Assembly (NCBI GenBank): GCA_028691765.1
Contig: JAQUYS010000003.1
Coordinates: 1-50,922, forward strand
DNA: 50,922 nt
Direction: 5' to 3'
Source: Candidatus Nanoarchaeia archaeon
Lineage (GTDB): Archaea > Nanobdellota > Nanobdellia > Woesearchaeales > SKGA01
The notes beneath the pieces were generated by a model. It had not been told where the DNA came from and did not search any database. It was given only the letters and a program-made list of their open reading frames with translations. Shown piece after piece: positions 24,683 to 32,411 of this stretch. Each line of letters starts with the position of its first letter. Position 1 is the stretch's first letter. The translations under genes were made by a program, and so were the position numbers.

Positions 24683-25999
24683 TCAATTATGATTGATGAC
24701 AAATCTACTAGAAGTTGTTAAATATTTATTTGCGAAATCAACCACATCTTTTTTAGTTATGTTTAAAGAAAGTTTAACTTTATCTAAACCAGTAGTTTCA
24801 TCTCCAAAACGTTCTCTTTTATTTCTCTCATAAAGTTCAGTATGGATCCAACCAGGAATTTGAAGAGCGAACATTGTTTGAGGTAAATAAGACGCTTTAC
24901 ATGCCTCAACTAACGAATCATCAAAGTCACCTTGTTTTAACTTAGTTATTGCAGAATTCACTGAATCTAAAGATTCCTCTAATTTATCAGGAGAAATCTC
25001 ATAATGTAGTCTAATAATATTTGTTTTTGCTCTTTGAAATGAATTAGCTCCGACTGAATAAACCAATTTATTTTTAAAACGTAATTCTTGAAAAAGTAAA
25101 CTATTCATGCCTCCTCCCAATATCCTACAAAGATAAGGAACGTAAGTTCCTTCAACAGACTCATCTGAAGGAACTTTAAAATATATGTCTACAATTGAAT
25201 CTTTGGCATTACCAGTAACCAAATCATATTTACAAAAATCATCATACGCAGGTTGTTCATTGAATTTAATTTTTTTTGCTTTTTCTCCTTTAGGAATTTT
25301 CTCCAAATCGGAAATTATTTTCGTTTTTATTTTTTTATCTTTAAAATCTCCAACTGCACCAAAAACTAAATTTTCCCCCACATAAAATTTTGAATGATAT
25401 TTTTTTAAAGTTTCTAAAGTTAAACTTTCTAAACTTTTTAAATCTCCCAAAGTGTCTATAAATGTGATGGGATTAGCAGAATATAATTTTTTATTTATTT
25501 TTTTAGTTATATCCCAATAAGGATCGCTATTTTTCTTTCCCTCTGAAAGCATAATTTCGCGTTCAACAATTTTTCTCTCTCTTTCAAAAGTTTCTTTAGA
25601 TAAATTAGGATAAAATAAACTATCACTTACCAACTTAAAACAATTCAAAAAATTAGTATTTAACAAATAATTGGAATCATTATTTCCTGCAATAGGAAAA
25701 TTAGTCATATAATGGCCCGTACTTGCATTAATGTCCATGCCCAGGAAATTTTGCTTTAACATTCGTTCAATTTCATCAGGATGATTTTTAGAATCTCCGA
25801 AAACCATATGTTCTAGAAAATGCATTGCTCCAGAATTTTTTCTAGTTTCATGTGCCGAGCCAGCTAAAATCAAATGTCTTCCCCAACTTAAACCAAAGTT
25901 AGGAACATGTTCAAAAATAAGTGTAGCACCATTATCTAAATGGATAACTTCTCCCCTTTCTTTAATTTCTTTTTCCAACTTATTAAAATTAATGGCCAC
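24683..25999 (-). CDS. M16-family zinc metallopeptidase
   Basis: The inverted zinc motif HxxEH is present as 'HFLEH' near residues 58-62, with a downstream Glu in 'EREIMLSEGK' as third ligand. The second half contains the usual inactive M16 repeat ('RILGGGMNSLLFQELRFKNKLVYSVG'). At about 439 residues it matches single-unit M16B peptidases, which often degrade peptides as dimers. I chose a GTG start at 25999 (VAINFNKLEKE read as Met) because the TATA box is 26-28 nt upstream. The ATG at 26017 is too close to that box, and the track start at 26074 lies beyond it. No signal peptide is seen. M16 enzymes are common in bacteria and less so in archaea. Confidence 0.8.
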   Translation of the reverse strand: MAINFNKLEKEIKERGEVIHLDNGATLIFEHVPNFGLSWGRHLILAGSAHETRKNSGAMHFLEHMVFGDSKNHPDEIERMLKQNFLGMDINASTGHYMTNFPIAGNNDSNYLLNTNFLNCFKLVSDSLFYPNLSKETFERERKIVEREIMLSEGKKNSDPYWDITKKINKKLYSANPITFIDTLGDLKSLESLTLETLKKYHSKFYVGENLVFGAVGDFKDKKIKTKIISDLEKIPKGEKAKKIKFNEQPAYDDFCKYDLVTGNAKDSIVDIYFKVPSDESVEGTYVPYLCRILGGGMNSLLFQELRFKNKLVYSVGANSFQRAKTNIIRLHYEISPDKLEESLDSVNSAITKLKQGDFDDSLVEACKASYLPQTMFALQIPGWIHTELYERNKRERFGDETTGLDKVKLSLNITKKDVVDFANKYLTTSSRFVINHN

Positions 26000-26018
26000 A
26001 ATATCTAAAATAAACATC

Positions 26019-26030
26019 CCTTTATAAAGC
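26019..26030 (-). promoter_or_regulatory. TATA box of the M16 peptidase gene
   Basis: GCTTTATAAAGG on the minus strand, about 26-28 nt from the GTG at 25999, supports a leaderless start there. Confidence 0.55.
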
Positions 26031-26039
26031 TTTCTATTA

Positions 26040-26059
26040 GTTACTACTTTTAAGTGAAC
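26040..26059. promoter_or_regulatory. Inverted repeat site 4 (GTTACT-N7-AGTGAAC)
   Basis: GTTACT-ACTTTTA-AGTgAAC has one inserted base in the second arm. It lies about 9 nt upstream of the M16 peptidase TATA box, in the same relation as site 1 to its gene. Confidence 0.45.
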
Positions 26060-26108
26060 AGTATATTTCACCACACATTTTTTAAATTACTCTTTATTTT
26101 GACATTTT

Positions 26109-26573
26109 ATGTTTCCTTTAACCATAAAAGAAGTTCAAGATGAAAAAGAACTAAAACTACTTCTAAACTTTATGAAAAAACAAAAACAATATTATCCAAA
26201 GTACGATGAATGGCTACATGAAAAGTGTAAACCACGTATAGAAACAGGACAATACAGAACATTAGTATCGATTGCAGATGGAGAAATAACTGGAGACGTA
26301 GTTTGGACTCCTTTAAACAAAGACGACATAGAAATTCGAAATCTGCGAATAGACCCAAACTATCAAAACAGAGCATTAGGAACATTTCTTTTAAGACAAA
26401 TAGAAGTTCTTCAAAAAAACATATTTACAGACGTATCTGCAAACAATTTCAGCGCAGTTGAATTTTTCATATTAAATGGATTCAAAATAAGAAATATGGC
26501 TCATCTATACACCCCCAAAGTCTGGGAATTTGAAATGGAAAAACTCCAATCTTTTAAAACATTTTATAAATAA
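26109..26573 (+). CDS. GNAT-family N-acetyltransferase
   Basis: This 154-residue protein shows the GNAT core: strand beta4 'DIEIRNLRIDPNYQ', the acetyl-CoA loop 'QNRALGTFLL' (R/Q-x-x-G-x-A type) and the C-terminal 'NNFSAVEFFILNGFKI'. It would transfer acetyl from acetyl-CoA to an amine; the substrate is unknown. It is divergent from the M16 gene and lies 19 nt before the helicase gene, possibly in one transcript with it. Confidence 0.8.
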   Translation: MFPLTIKEVQDEKELKLLLNFMKKQKQYYPKYDEWLHEKCKPRIETGQYRTLVSIADGEITGDVVWTPLNKDDIEIRNLRIDPNYQNRALGTFLLRQIEVLQKNIFTDVSANNFSAVEFFILNGFKIRNMAHLYTPKVWEFEMEKLQSFKTFYK

Positions 26574-26592
26574 ACTTCTTCTTCTCAAATCA

Positions 26593-28596
26593 ATGCAATT
26601 TAAAGGATTAACATTAGATCAATTTCAAATAGATTCTATTAAAGCAATCGATGCAGGAGATTCATGTGTAGTTTCCGCATCAACAGGAACAGGAAAAACT
26701 TTAATCGCGGAATACATAATAAGTAAACATCTTCCGGAAGGGAATGTCACAATCTACACAGCACCAATTAAAGCACTCTCAAACCAAAAATACAAAGATT
26801 TCTGCAGAGATTATGGAAAAGAACAAGTTGGACTTTTAACAGGAGATTTAGATATAAATCATACAGCACCAATACTCATAATGACAACAGAAATTTATAG
26901 AAATATGTTGTTAACAAATGATGAATTATTAGACAGAGTAAAATATGTTATTTTCGATGAAGTGCATTACATAAACGATATTCAAAGAGGAAGCGTTTGG
27001 GAAGAATCAATTATTTTTTCTCCAAATCATGTGAGATTTCTTTGTTTGAGTGCAACAATTCCAAATTACGAACAATTTGCAAAATGGATACAAACCATAA
27101 AAAAACATACTGTACAAACTGTTAATTATAAACATCGACCTGTTCCATTAAATCACATAGTCTTTGATAGACGATTAGGTTTAACAACAATAGAAGAAAT
27201 AGAAAAAGATAAAATCAAAGACGAAGAATATTTGTCCTCTTTAGATATTGGACCAGGCGGAAGAAGAAAAAAGAAATTCCCACACCAAAATCAAAAAAAA
27301 TTTTTACATGAAGTAAAACACCCACATCACATCGATGTAATAAACGAAATCTTAGAAAAAGTTCCAGCATTATATTTTTGTTTTTCAAGAAAAAAAACAG
27401 AAGATTTTGCAAAAGAATTAGCATCAAAAAAAGATTTACTTTCATCACAAGAACGATTAGATGTGACAAATTATGTTAGACAAAATATAAATCAAAATAT
27501 TGCATCAATGGACACAACAAGAAATTTAAGAAACACATTAGCAAAAGGAATTGGATTTCATCATTCAGGGATGTTGCCCGCATTAAAAAATATCGTTGAA
27601 CACCTATTTGGTTTAGGTTTAATCAAAGTCCTGTACACAACAGAAACATTTTCAGTTGGAATAAACATGCCTGCAAAAACAGTAGTATTTGACGATTTAA
27701 ACAAATACGATGGAATAACTTTTAGAATGTTAAACTCAAAAGAATATTTTCAAATAGCAGGAAGAGCAGGAAGAAGAGGAATAGATAAAGAAGGAACAGT
27801 AATATCTTTAATAAACAGAAGATTAACAAACTTAGAAAAATTAACATCTATATCTACAATTGATGATGATCCAATAATCTCGCAATTCAAATTAAGTATA
27901 AACACAATATTAAATTTAATACATAATTTCGATAATAAAACACAAGAAATTTTGTTAAGAAGTAACTTCGATCATTTTGTTAGAACAACTCAAAATCAAA
28001 AAGCAGTTAGAGTAATTGCATCATTCAAAAACAAAATAAAGAAATTAGAAAAATTAGAATTTATACAAAATACAAAAAAAATGTCTAACGTTGAAGGAGG
28101 AGCATATTTAGATTATGACAAAGATTATGTTCTAACTCCAAAAGGATTATTTGCGAGAAATATTTATTCACAAGAAATTCCATTAACGGAATTATTCTTC
28201 ATGAAAAACATACATAAAATTTCAGATTTAGATTTACTCATAATTCTAGCAACATTAGTTTACGAAGAAAGAATAAACGATTATTTCATGATTAAAGGTT
28301 GCGAAAAAACATACGATAGAATAAATAAAATAATTCAAGGAACAATTTTAGAAATTGAATTAAATAAAATCTCTTTAAAACGAATGATTAATTATGTAAC
28401 TTGTTGGGCTAATGGTGGAAAATTCTTAGAACTTATGAAATACACCAACTTACAAGAAGGAGACATTATACGATTCTTTAGAAGATTAATAGATGTTTTA
28501 TCTCAGTTAAAACACGCAACAGAAGATGAAGAATTAAAAGACCGAATGACAAACATTTCTAAATTAATTGATAGAGATTTAGTAAGAGAAATATAA
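26593..28596 (+). CDS. Ski2/Mtr4-like DExH helicase
   Basis: I start at the ATG at 26593 (MQFKGLTLDQFQ), after the upstream stop at 26573. The superfamily 2 motifs are all present: Q-like 'LDQFQIDSI', motif I 'ASTGTGKT', motif II 'DEVH', motif III 'SAT', 'HHSGMLP', 'TTETFSVGINMPAKT' and motif VI 'QIAGRAGRRG'. 'GxHHSGMLPxLKNxVExLF' and 'NMPAKTVVFDDLNKYDG' are closer to Ski2/Mtr4/HelY than to Hel308, so RNA unwinding with an exosome-like nuclease is the likely role. At 667 residues it lacks the long arch of Mtr4. The last codons are duplicated downstream at 29256. Confidence 0.88.
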   Translation: MQFKGLTLDQFQIDSIKAIDAGDSCVVSASTGTGKTLIAEYIISKHLPEGNVTIYTAPIKALSNQKYKDFCRDYGKEQVGLLTGDLDINHTAPILIMTTEIYRNMLLTNDELLDRVKYVIFDEVHYINDIQRGSVWEESIIFSPNHVRFLCLSATIPNYEQFAKWIQTIKKHTVQTVNYKHRPVPLNHIVFDRRLGLTTIEEIEKDKIKDEEYLSSLDIGPGGRRKKKFPHQNQKKFLHEVKHPHHIDVINEILEKVPALYFCFSRKKTEDFAKELASKKDLLSSQERLDVTNYVRQNINQNIASMDTTRNLRNTLAKGIGFHHSGMLPALKNIVEHLFGLGLIKVLYTTETFSVGINMPAKTVVFDDLNKYDGITFRMLNSKEYFQIAGRAGRRGIDKEGTVISLINRRLTNLEKLTSISTIDDDPIISQFKLSINTILNLIHNFDNKTQEILLRSNFDHFVRTTQNQKAVRVIASFKNKIKKLEKLEFIQNTKKMSNVEGGAYLDYDKDYVLTPKGLFARNIYSQEIPLTELFFMKNIHKISDLDLLIILATLVYEERINDYFMIKGCEKTYDRINKIIQGTILEIELNKISLKRMINYVTCWANGGKFLELMKYTNLQEGDIIRFFRRLIDVLSQLKHATEDEELKDRMTNISKLIDRDLVREI

Positions 28597-28600
28597 AAAA
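28568..28600 (+). repeat. Direct repeat, copy A (helicase 3' end)
   Basis: TTGATAGAGATTTAGTAAGAGAAATATAAAAAA covers the last codons and stop of the helicase gene plus a few bases. It is identical over 33 nt to copy B at 29256-29288. Similarity resumes shortly after in both copies (ATTCTTAATyTAAAC). Confidence 0.85.
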
Positions 28601-28618
28601 CAAAAATTGATTCTTAAT

Positions 28619-29191
28619 TTAAACATATTTATTTTTCAACACAGATTTAGGTATTGTTGTGTTAATTTTTTCTCGAATTTCTTCCAAATGTTTTCGATAA
28701 AAACCAAATTCAGGCAATTTAATTGCATTAGGAAGTACAATTTTCTTCCAAATTTTTTCATACTTTTTAAATTCACCTAAACAATCCGTCAGAGTTTGAA
28801 GTTGTTTTAATTGTAAATCTCTCAAATAATTATTTGGCGTATGACCTTGAATAAAGATGGGTGTTAAATTTTTATCTAATTTGTAGACTGCACTCACAAA
28901 TTTTAAAACCTTGTCCAACTCAGTAAGATTGTTTTGTCTATTTAGAAAATCATCTATGAAATAACATTTAAATTTTTGAGAGTATTTAACAACTTCTTCA
29001 GGAGTTATACTTCCAAAATATTCAAATGAAACACAAGGACCTTTAGGTAAAACAACTTTCTTCAAGAAGTTTTTCCTTTCAACATTAAATTCAGCATCAT
29101 TCACAATAAACATTAAAGAGTTCTTACTGGGTGCTTTTGAATAAGGAAGCCCTTCAATTCTAAATACTTGATTATTTTTACGTTTAGCCAT
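28619..29191 (-). CDS. Unknown protein inside duplicated helicase ends
   Basis: The ATG at 29191 (MAKRKNNQVF) follows a GGTGA site; the track's GTG is upstream of it. The 190-residue product is basic and soluble, with alternating hydrophobic strands and charged helices ('FRIEGLPYSKAPSKNS', 'CYFIDDFLNRQNN', 'TPIFIQGHTPNNYLR'). There is no recognised domain; integrase, transposase or nuclease signatures are not visible. The TATA box is near 29235 on the minus strand. The gene is enclosed by a 33-bp direct repeat of the helicase 3' end, so it may be a gained segment. Confidence 0.65.
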   Translation of the reverse strand: MAKRKNNQVFRIEGLPYSKAPSKNSLMFIVNDAEFNVERKNFLKKVVLPKGPCVSFEYFGSITPEEVVKYSQKFKCYFIDDFLNRQNNLTELDKVLKFVSAVYKLDKNLTPIFIQGHTPNNYLRDLQLKQLQTLTDCLGEFKKYEKIWKKIVLPNAIKLPEFGFYRKHLEEIREKINTTIPKSVLKNKYV

Positions 29192-29255
29192 ATTTTTCAC
29201 CTGTTTGAAAAAACCTAAATCTAGTTCGGTTTATATATTTTGTCCTTAAGAAGGT

Positions 29256-29288
29256 TTGATAGAGATTTAGTAAGAGAAATATAAAAAA
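29256..29288 (+). repeat. Direct repeat, copy B (displaced helicase 3' end)
   Basis: This second copy of the helicase 3' end reads IDRDLVREI and stop in the same phase but is not attached to a gene. Together with copy A it brackets a unit of 688 bp (28601-29288) that carries one gene with its promoter. Confidence 0.85.
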
Positions 29289-29312
29289 GTTATTCTTAAT
29301 CTAAACAATTAA

Positions 29313-30170
29313 TTAAATTGTGAATCTTTTTCTCATTTTTTCTTCAGATACGATCATTGCTTTTCTTTCTGCTTCAAATTTTTTGTTCATTCTAGAATGT
29401 AAGATATTTTCCCTTTCCCAATATGCTTGAGTTGGTACAAGACAATCATCAGGTATCATTTTAAACCAATAGAATTGTCCTAGAGGATCATTATCGATTT
29501 TGAATTTGCATCCTTTTTCTTCCAATGTAGCTATTATTGATTTTATTTTAGAACTAAGAGATTTATTTTGCGATTTAGCGTTAATTACCCCTCTTTCAAT
29601 TTTAATTTCTTTTGGTGAATAAATATGGAATGTTTTTTTATCTATTTCTAATGCACAAACCACATTCCCATTTTTACTATTATAAATATTAATACAATTT
29701 GATTTACTTCTAAAATCATCATTAGCGTACCAATTACCATCTGATTCTCTAGAGTTCTTTTTAATCGTTACATACAATAACTTCTGTTTTTCATTATATT
29801 CAAAATTATTTCTATTTGAATATCTCATTTCTCGTAACATTTCTGCTTTATTTTCATCGAACATAAAATATTCATTGTGTAATTGAATTACCTCTTCAGT
29901 TTTAATGCCATATTTTTCTGTTAACAATTCTTCTAAATCTTTTTGAAATATTTCATTTCTATCGTGTCTAAAAAGTAATTTAGGATGATTAGGATAAAAT
30001 AATGCTTTCTGCATTGAATTATTTGTTGTGTAAATTTCTATAGATTTATTTTTTCCTTCTAGAATTGATTCAACGAATAATAATTTATTTTTTTCATCAT
30101 ATTCAAATTTAGAAATATTCGAATATTTTTCTTGTCTGATTTTATTCATATCTTCTTGAGTAAATTTCAT
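29313..30170 (-). CDS. Hypothetical protein with internal duplication
   Basis: This 285-residue soluble protein has two related segments: 'IRQEKYSNISKFEYDEKNKLLFV' at about residues 11-33 and 'LREMRYSNRNNFEYNEKQKLLYV' near 112-134. The common pattern is YSN-x3-FEY-(D/N)-EK-x-KLL-(F/Y)-V. Each is followed by a strand-rich region, so the protein probably has two similar small domains and a charged helical C-terminus (KKFEAERKAM). No family is recognised. It has its own TATA box near 30200 on the minus strand. Confidence 0.65.
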   Translation of the reverse strand: MKFTQEDMNKIRQEKYSNISKFEYDEKNKLLFVESILEGKNKSIEIYTTNNSMQKALFYPNHPKLLFRHDRNEIFQKDLEELLTEKYGIKTEEVIQLHNEYFMFDENKAEMLREMRYSNRNNFEYNEKQKLLYVTIKKNSRESDGNWYANDDFRSKSNCINIYNSKNGNVVCALEIDKKTFHIYSPKEIKIERGVINAKSQNKSLSSKIKSIIATLEEKGCKFKIDNDPLGQFYWFKMIPDDCLVPTQAYWERENILHSRMNKKFEAERKAMIVSEEKMRKRFTI

Positions 30171-30357
30171 ATAATTTCCAGTTTATTCACATAATATAAA
30201 TGTTTCCATCGTTTTTATAATTCTTTCTAGAAACATATGCCCAATAATTTTTTATTTAAAAATAAGCCCTAAATCCAATAAAATTACTCAACCCGTAAAA
30301 CCCAAGAAATCCATATTTTAAAACTTTTTCACCCAATTTACACCAAAATTAAAAACC

Positions 30358-30425
30358 CAAACATTTATAAAACATCCTAATTTCCCCGAATAGTTGATCA
30401 AGTTAGCTTGATTAATGCAATTTAC
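30358..30425 (+). promoter_or_regulatory. Promoter and leader of tRNA/RNA polymerase cluster
   Basis: The TATA element ACATTTATAAAA (30361-30372) lies about 55 nt before tRNA-Asp. The leader contains a hairpin, ATCAAG-TTAG-CTTGAT (about 30398-30413). No other clear TATA box is seen before rpoH, so the tRNAs and the polymerase operon may share this promoter. That last point is inference. Confidence 0.5.
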
Positions 30426-30544
30426 GCCTTGATAGTGTAGTCCGGCCTATCATATCGCCCTGTCGAGGCGATGACCCGGGTTCGAAAACTCAGCAACTGG
30501 CTAATCGACAGCCAAGTGCTGTATCGATTGTCCCGGTCAAGGCG
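30426..30544 (+). tRNA. tRNA-Asp(GUC) with a T-loop intron
   Basis: The acceptor stem GCCTTGA/TCAAGGC, anticodon stem TCGCC/GGCGA with loop CTGTCGA (anticodon GTC), T stem CCGGG/CCCGG and discriminator G73 (the Asp identity base) are all present. The T-loop is interrupted after TTCGAA by 44 nt (30487-30530). Removing these restores TTCGAAT-CCCGG, that is, an intron at position 59/60. The junction can form a bulge-helix-bulge: bulges AAA and TGT, a short central helix TTCG/CGAT with one mismatch, and an inner stem CAGC/GCTG. The intron has its own hairpin TGGCT...AGCCA. CCA is not encoded. Confidence 0.88.
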
Positions 30545-30553
30545 CTTTGTTGT

Positions 30554-30660
30554 GAGCTGGTGGCTCAGTCTGGAGAATTAATCGTATTGATTTTTTCGGA
30601 CACTAGAGCACCTGACTTTTAATCAGGTGGTCGCGAGTTCAAATCTCGTCCAGCTCGCCA
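30554..30660 (+). tRNA. tRNA-Lys(UUU) with a D-loop intron
   Basis: Acceptor GAGCTGG/CCAGCTC, anticodon loop CTTTTAA (anticodon TTT), T arm GCGAG-TTCAAAT-CTCGT, discriminator G and an encoded CCA (30658-30660) are clear. The D-loop is expanded. Removing 30 nt (30574-30603) gives AGTCTGG-TA between D stems GCTC and GAGC, the usual archaeal Lys D-loop, so the intron follows G19. Bulges GGA and ACT flank a central helix GTCT/GGAC, and GAATTAATC...GATTTTTTC makes an imperfect inner stem. It begins 9 nt after tRNA-Asp. Confidence 0.88.
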
Positions 30661-30697
30661 CTTTTTATTTATTTTCCTTAACTGGGGGTTACTATAT

Positions 30698-30931
30698 ATG
30701 GTTGAACAACTAAAACATAATTTAATACCACAACATGAAAAGCTTTCTGAAGAACAAAAACAAAGATTGTTTGAAAAATACAATATCTCCTTTAAAGAAC
30801 TACCAAAAATTCATGTTTCTGATGCAGCAATAAGACATTTAGATCCAAAATATGGAGATGTAATTAAAATAACAAGAAAAAGTCCGACAGCAGGAAGAGC
30901 TATTTTCTACAGAGGTGTTTCACGTGACTGA
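30698..30931 (+). CDS. rpoH: RNA polymerase subunit Rpo5 (RpoH)
   Basis: This is the archaeal equivalent of the C-terminal domain of Rpb5, which forms part of the DNA-entry jaw. 'LIPQHEKLSEEQKQRLFEKYNI' and 'GDVIKITRKSPTAGRAIFYRGV' are the family hallmarks, and 77 aa is the usual length. A GGGGGT run precedes the ATG. It is the first gene of the operon rpoH-rpoB2-rpoB1-rpoA1-rpoA2, the standard archaeal order, and lies 37 nt after tRNA-Lys. Confidence 0.95.
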   Translation: MVEQLKHNLIPQHEKLSEEQKQRLFEKYNISFKELPKIHVSDAAIRHLDPKYGDVIKITRKSPTAGRAIFYRGVSRD

Positions 30932-30932
30932 A

Positions 30933-31466
30933 ATGAGTAATGCAAAATTATTATTAAAAAAGTATTTCGAAGAAAATTCTTTAGTAAATACAGACATAAA
31001 TTCATTTAATCGATTTGTTAATGAAGATTTAAATAAAATTCTAGAAGAAAATAAAGTTATTGAACCAACAATTATTCCGCCTAATGTCGACGAATTTAAA
31101 ATTCAATTTGATAATATTTGGGTTGGGAAACCAGAAATAACTGAAGCAGATGGTTCAAAAAGAGATGTTTATCCTATGGAAGCAAGATTAAGAAAATTAT
31201 CTTATTCTGCACCAATATATTTGGAAGTTTCAGCGCACATCGATGGGGTTCAAAGAGAAAGTTTCAAATTACAAATAGGAAATTTACCAATTATGTTAAA
31301 AAGTCAATTTTGTCATCTTAATGGATTAACTAAAGACGATTTAATTAAACATGGTGAAGATCCAAGTGATCCAGGCGGTTATTTTATAATTAATGGTTCA
31401 GAAAAAGTTCTTGTTAAAATTGAGGATTTAGCAGCAAATAGATTCATGTGGAAAAAGAAGCAATAG
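30933..31466 (+). CDS. rpoB2: RNA polymerase subunit B'' (Rpo2N), N-terminal part
   Basis: This covers the first part of the B'' half of the second-largest subunit, with 'GSEKVLVKIEDLAANRFM' at its end. The start is the ATG at 30933 (MSNAKLLLKKYFEENSL), 1 nt after the rpoH stop; the track's GTG is inside rpoH. The frame stops at 31464-31466 after 'WKKKQ', although the homologous protein continues in the -1 frame from about 31448. The break is either a one-base loss in the assembly or genome, or a programmed -1 shift at TGGAAAAAG. See the second part. Confidence 0.9.
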   Translation: MSNAKLLLKKYFEENSLVNTDINSFNRFVNEDLNKILEENKVIEPTIIPPNVDEFKIQFDNIWVGKPEITEADGSKRDVYPMEARLRKLSYSAPIYLEVSAHIDGVQRESFKLQIGNLPIMLKSQFCHLNGLTKDDLIKHGEDPSDPGGYFIINGSEKVLVKIEDLAANRFMWKKKQ

Positions 31467-32410
31467 GTGTTTCAGATTATGTTGGAAAATTATTTTCTGG
31501 AAGAGGTTCTTATAAAATTCCTCATGAATTAGAAAAATTAAAAGATGGAATATTTTATTTAACATTTACAAGAGTTAAAAGAATCCCGGTAGTATTAATC
31601 TTAAAAGCATTAGGCATGTTAAAAGATTCAGACATCATGAAAAACATTGGTTTGAATGATGATAATGAAGTATTTGTAAACTTATTTGAATTTGTAGATG
31701 TAAAAGATCAAGAAGAAGCGTTAGATTTAGTTGCTAAAAAAATTGGTATTGCACAAGCAAGAGAAATTCGTGTTGCAAGAGCACAAGAAATTTTAGACAA
31801 GTATTTATTCCCTCATCTTGGAGTTACAGAAGAAAACAGATTATTCAAAGCATCAAATATTTGTAAATACATAAATACTTATATCCGAATTACAAGAGGA
31901 GAATTACCTGAAACAGATAAAGATCATTATGCAAATAAAAGATTAAAATTATCAGGAGATTTATTGGGAGATTTATTACGTGTTAACATAAAAGTATTAA
32001 TTGGAGATTTATTATATAATTTCCAAAGAATCGTTAAACGAGGAAAAATCCCAAGCATAAAAGTAATAATTCGAGAAAAACTTCTAACTCAAAGAATATA
32101 CAGTAGCATGGCTACAGGTAATTGGGTTGGTGGAAGACCAGGAGTATCACAAAGATTAGCAAGACAAAACTTTTTAGATTTGTTATCTGCATTACAAAGA
32201 GTAGTTAGTCCATTATCTTCAACACAAGAAAATTTTGAAGCACGTGCACTTCACTCAACACATTTAGGAAGATTATGTCCTAGTGAAACTCCAGAAGGAC
32301 CAAATATCGGGTTAAGAAAAAACCTTGCAATTTTAGCAAGTGTTACACATACTGTTAACGAAGAAGAATTAATGAAATCCTTGAAAAAAATAGGTTTGGA
32401 GAATGATTAA
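31448..32410 (+). CDS. rpoB2: RNA polymerase subunit B'' (Rpo2N), C-terminal part
   Basis: This continues B'' in the -1 frame, from 'VEKEAIGVSDYVGKLFSGRG' to the conserved end 'THLGRLCPSETPEGPNIGLRKN'. A GTG at 31448 could start it, overlapping the first part by 19 nt, but there is no clear ribosome site before it. Together the two ORFs give about 498 residues, the normal length of archaeal B''. The stop TAA is 1 nt before the rpoB1 start. Function requires either a frameshift product, two separate chains, or an assembly error. Confidence 0.88.
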   Translation: MEKEAIGVSDYVGKLFSGRGSYKIPHELEKLKDGIFYLTFTRVKRIPVVLILKALGMLKDSDIMKNIGLNDDNEVFVNLFEFVDVKDQEEALDLVAKKIGIAQAREIRVARAQEILDKYLFPHLGVTEENRLFKASNICKYINTYIRITRGELPETDKDHYANKRLKLSGDLLGDLLRVNIKVLIGDLLYNFQRIVKRGKIPSIKVIIREKLLTQRIYSSMATGNWVGGRPGVSQRLARQNFLDLLSALQRVVSPLSSTQENFEARALHSTHLGRLCPSETPEGPNIGLRKNLAILASVTHTVNEEELMKSLKKIGLEND

Positions 32411-32411
32411 A

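Noticed and set aside
30682-30701. GTTACT near the rpoH start as a further member of the promoter repeat family
   Set aside because: The second arm reads GTTGAAC, not AGTAAC, and the site spans the start codon, unlike the other sites.
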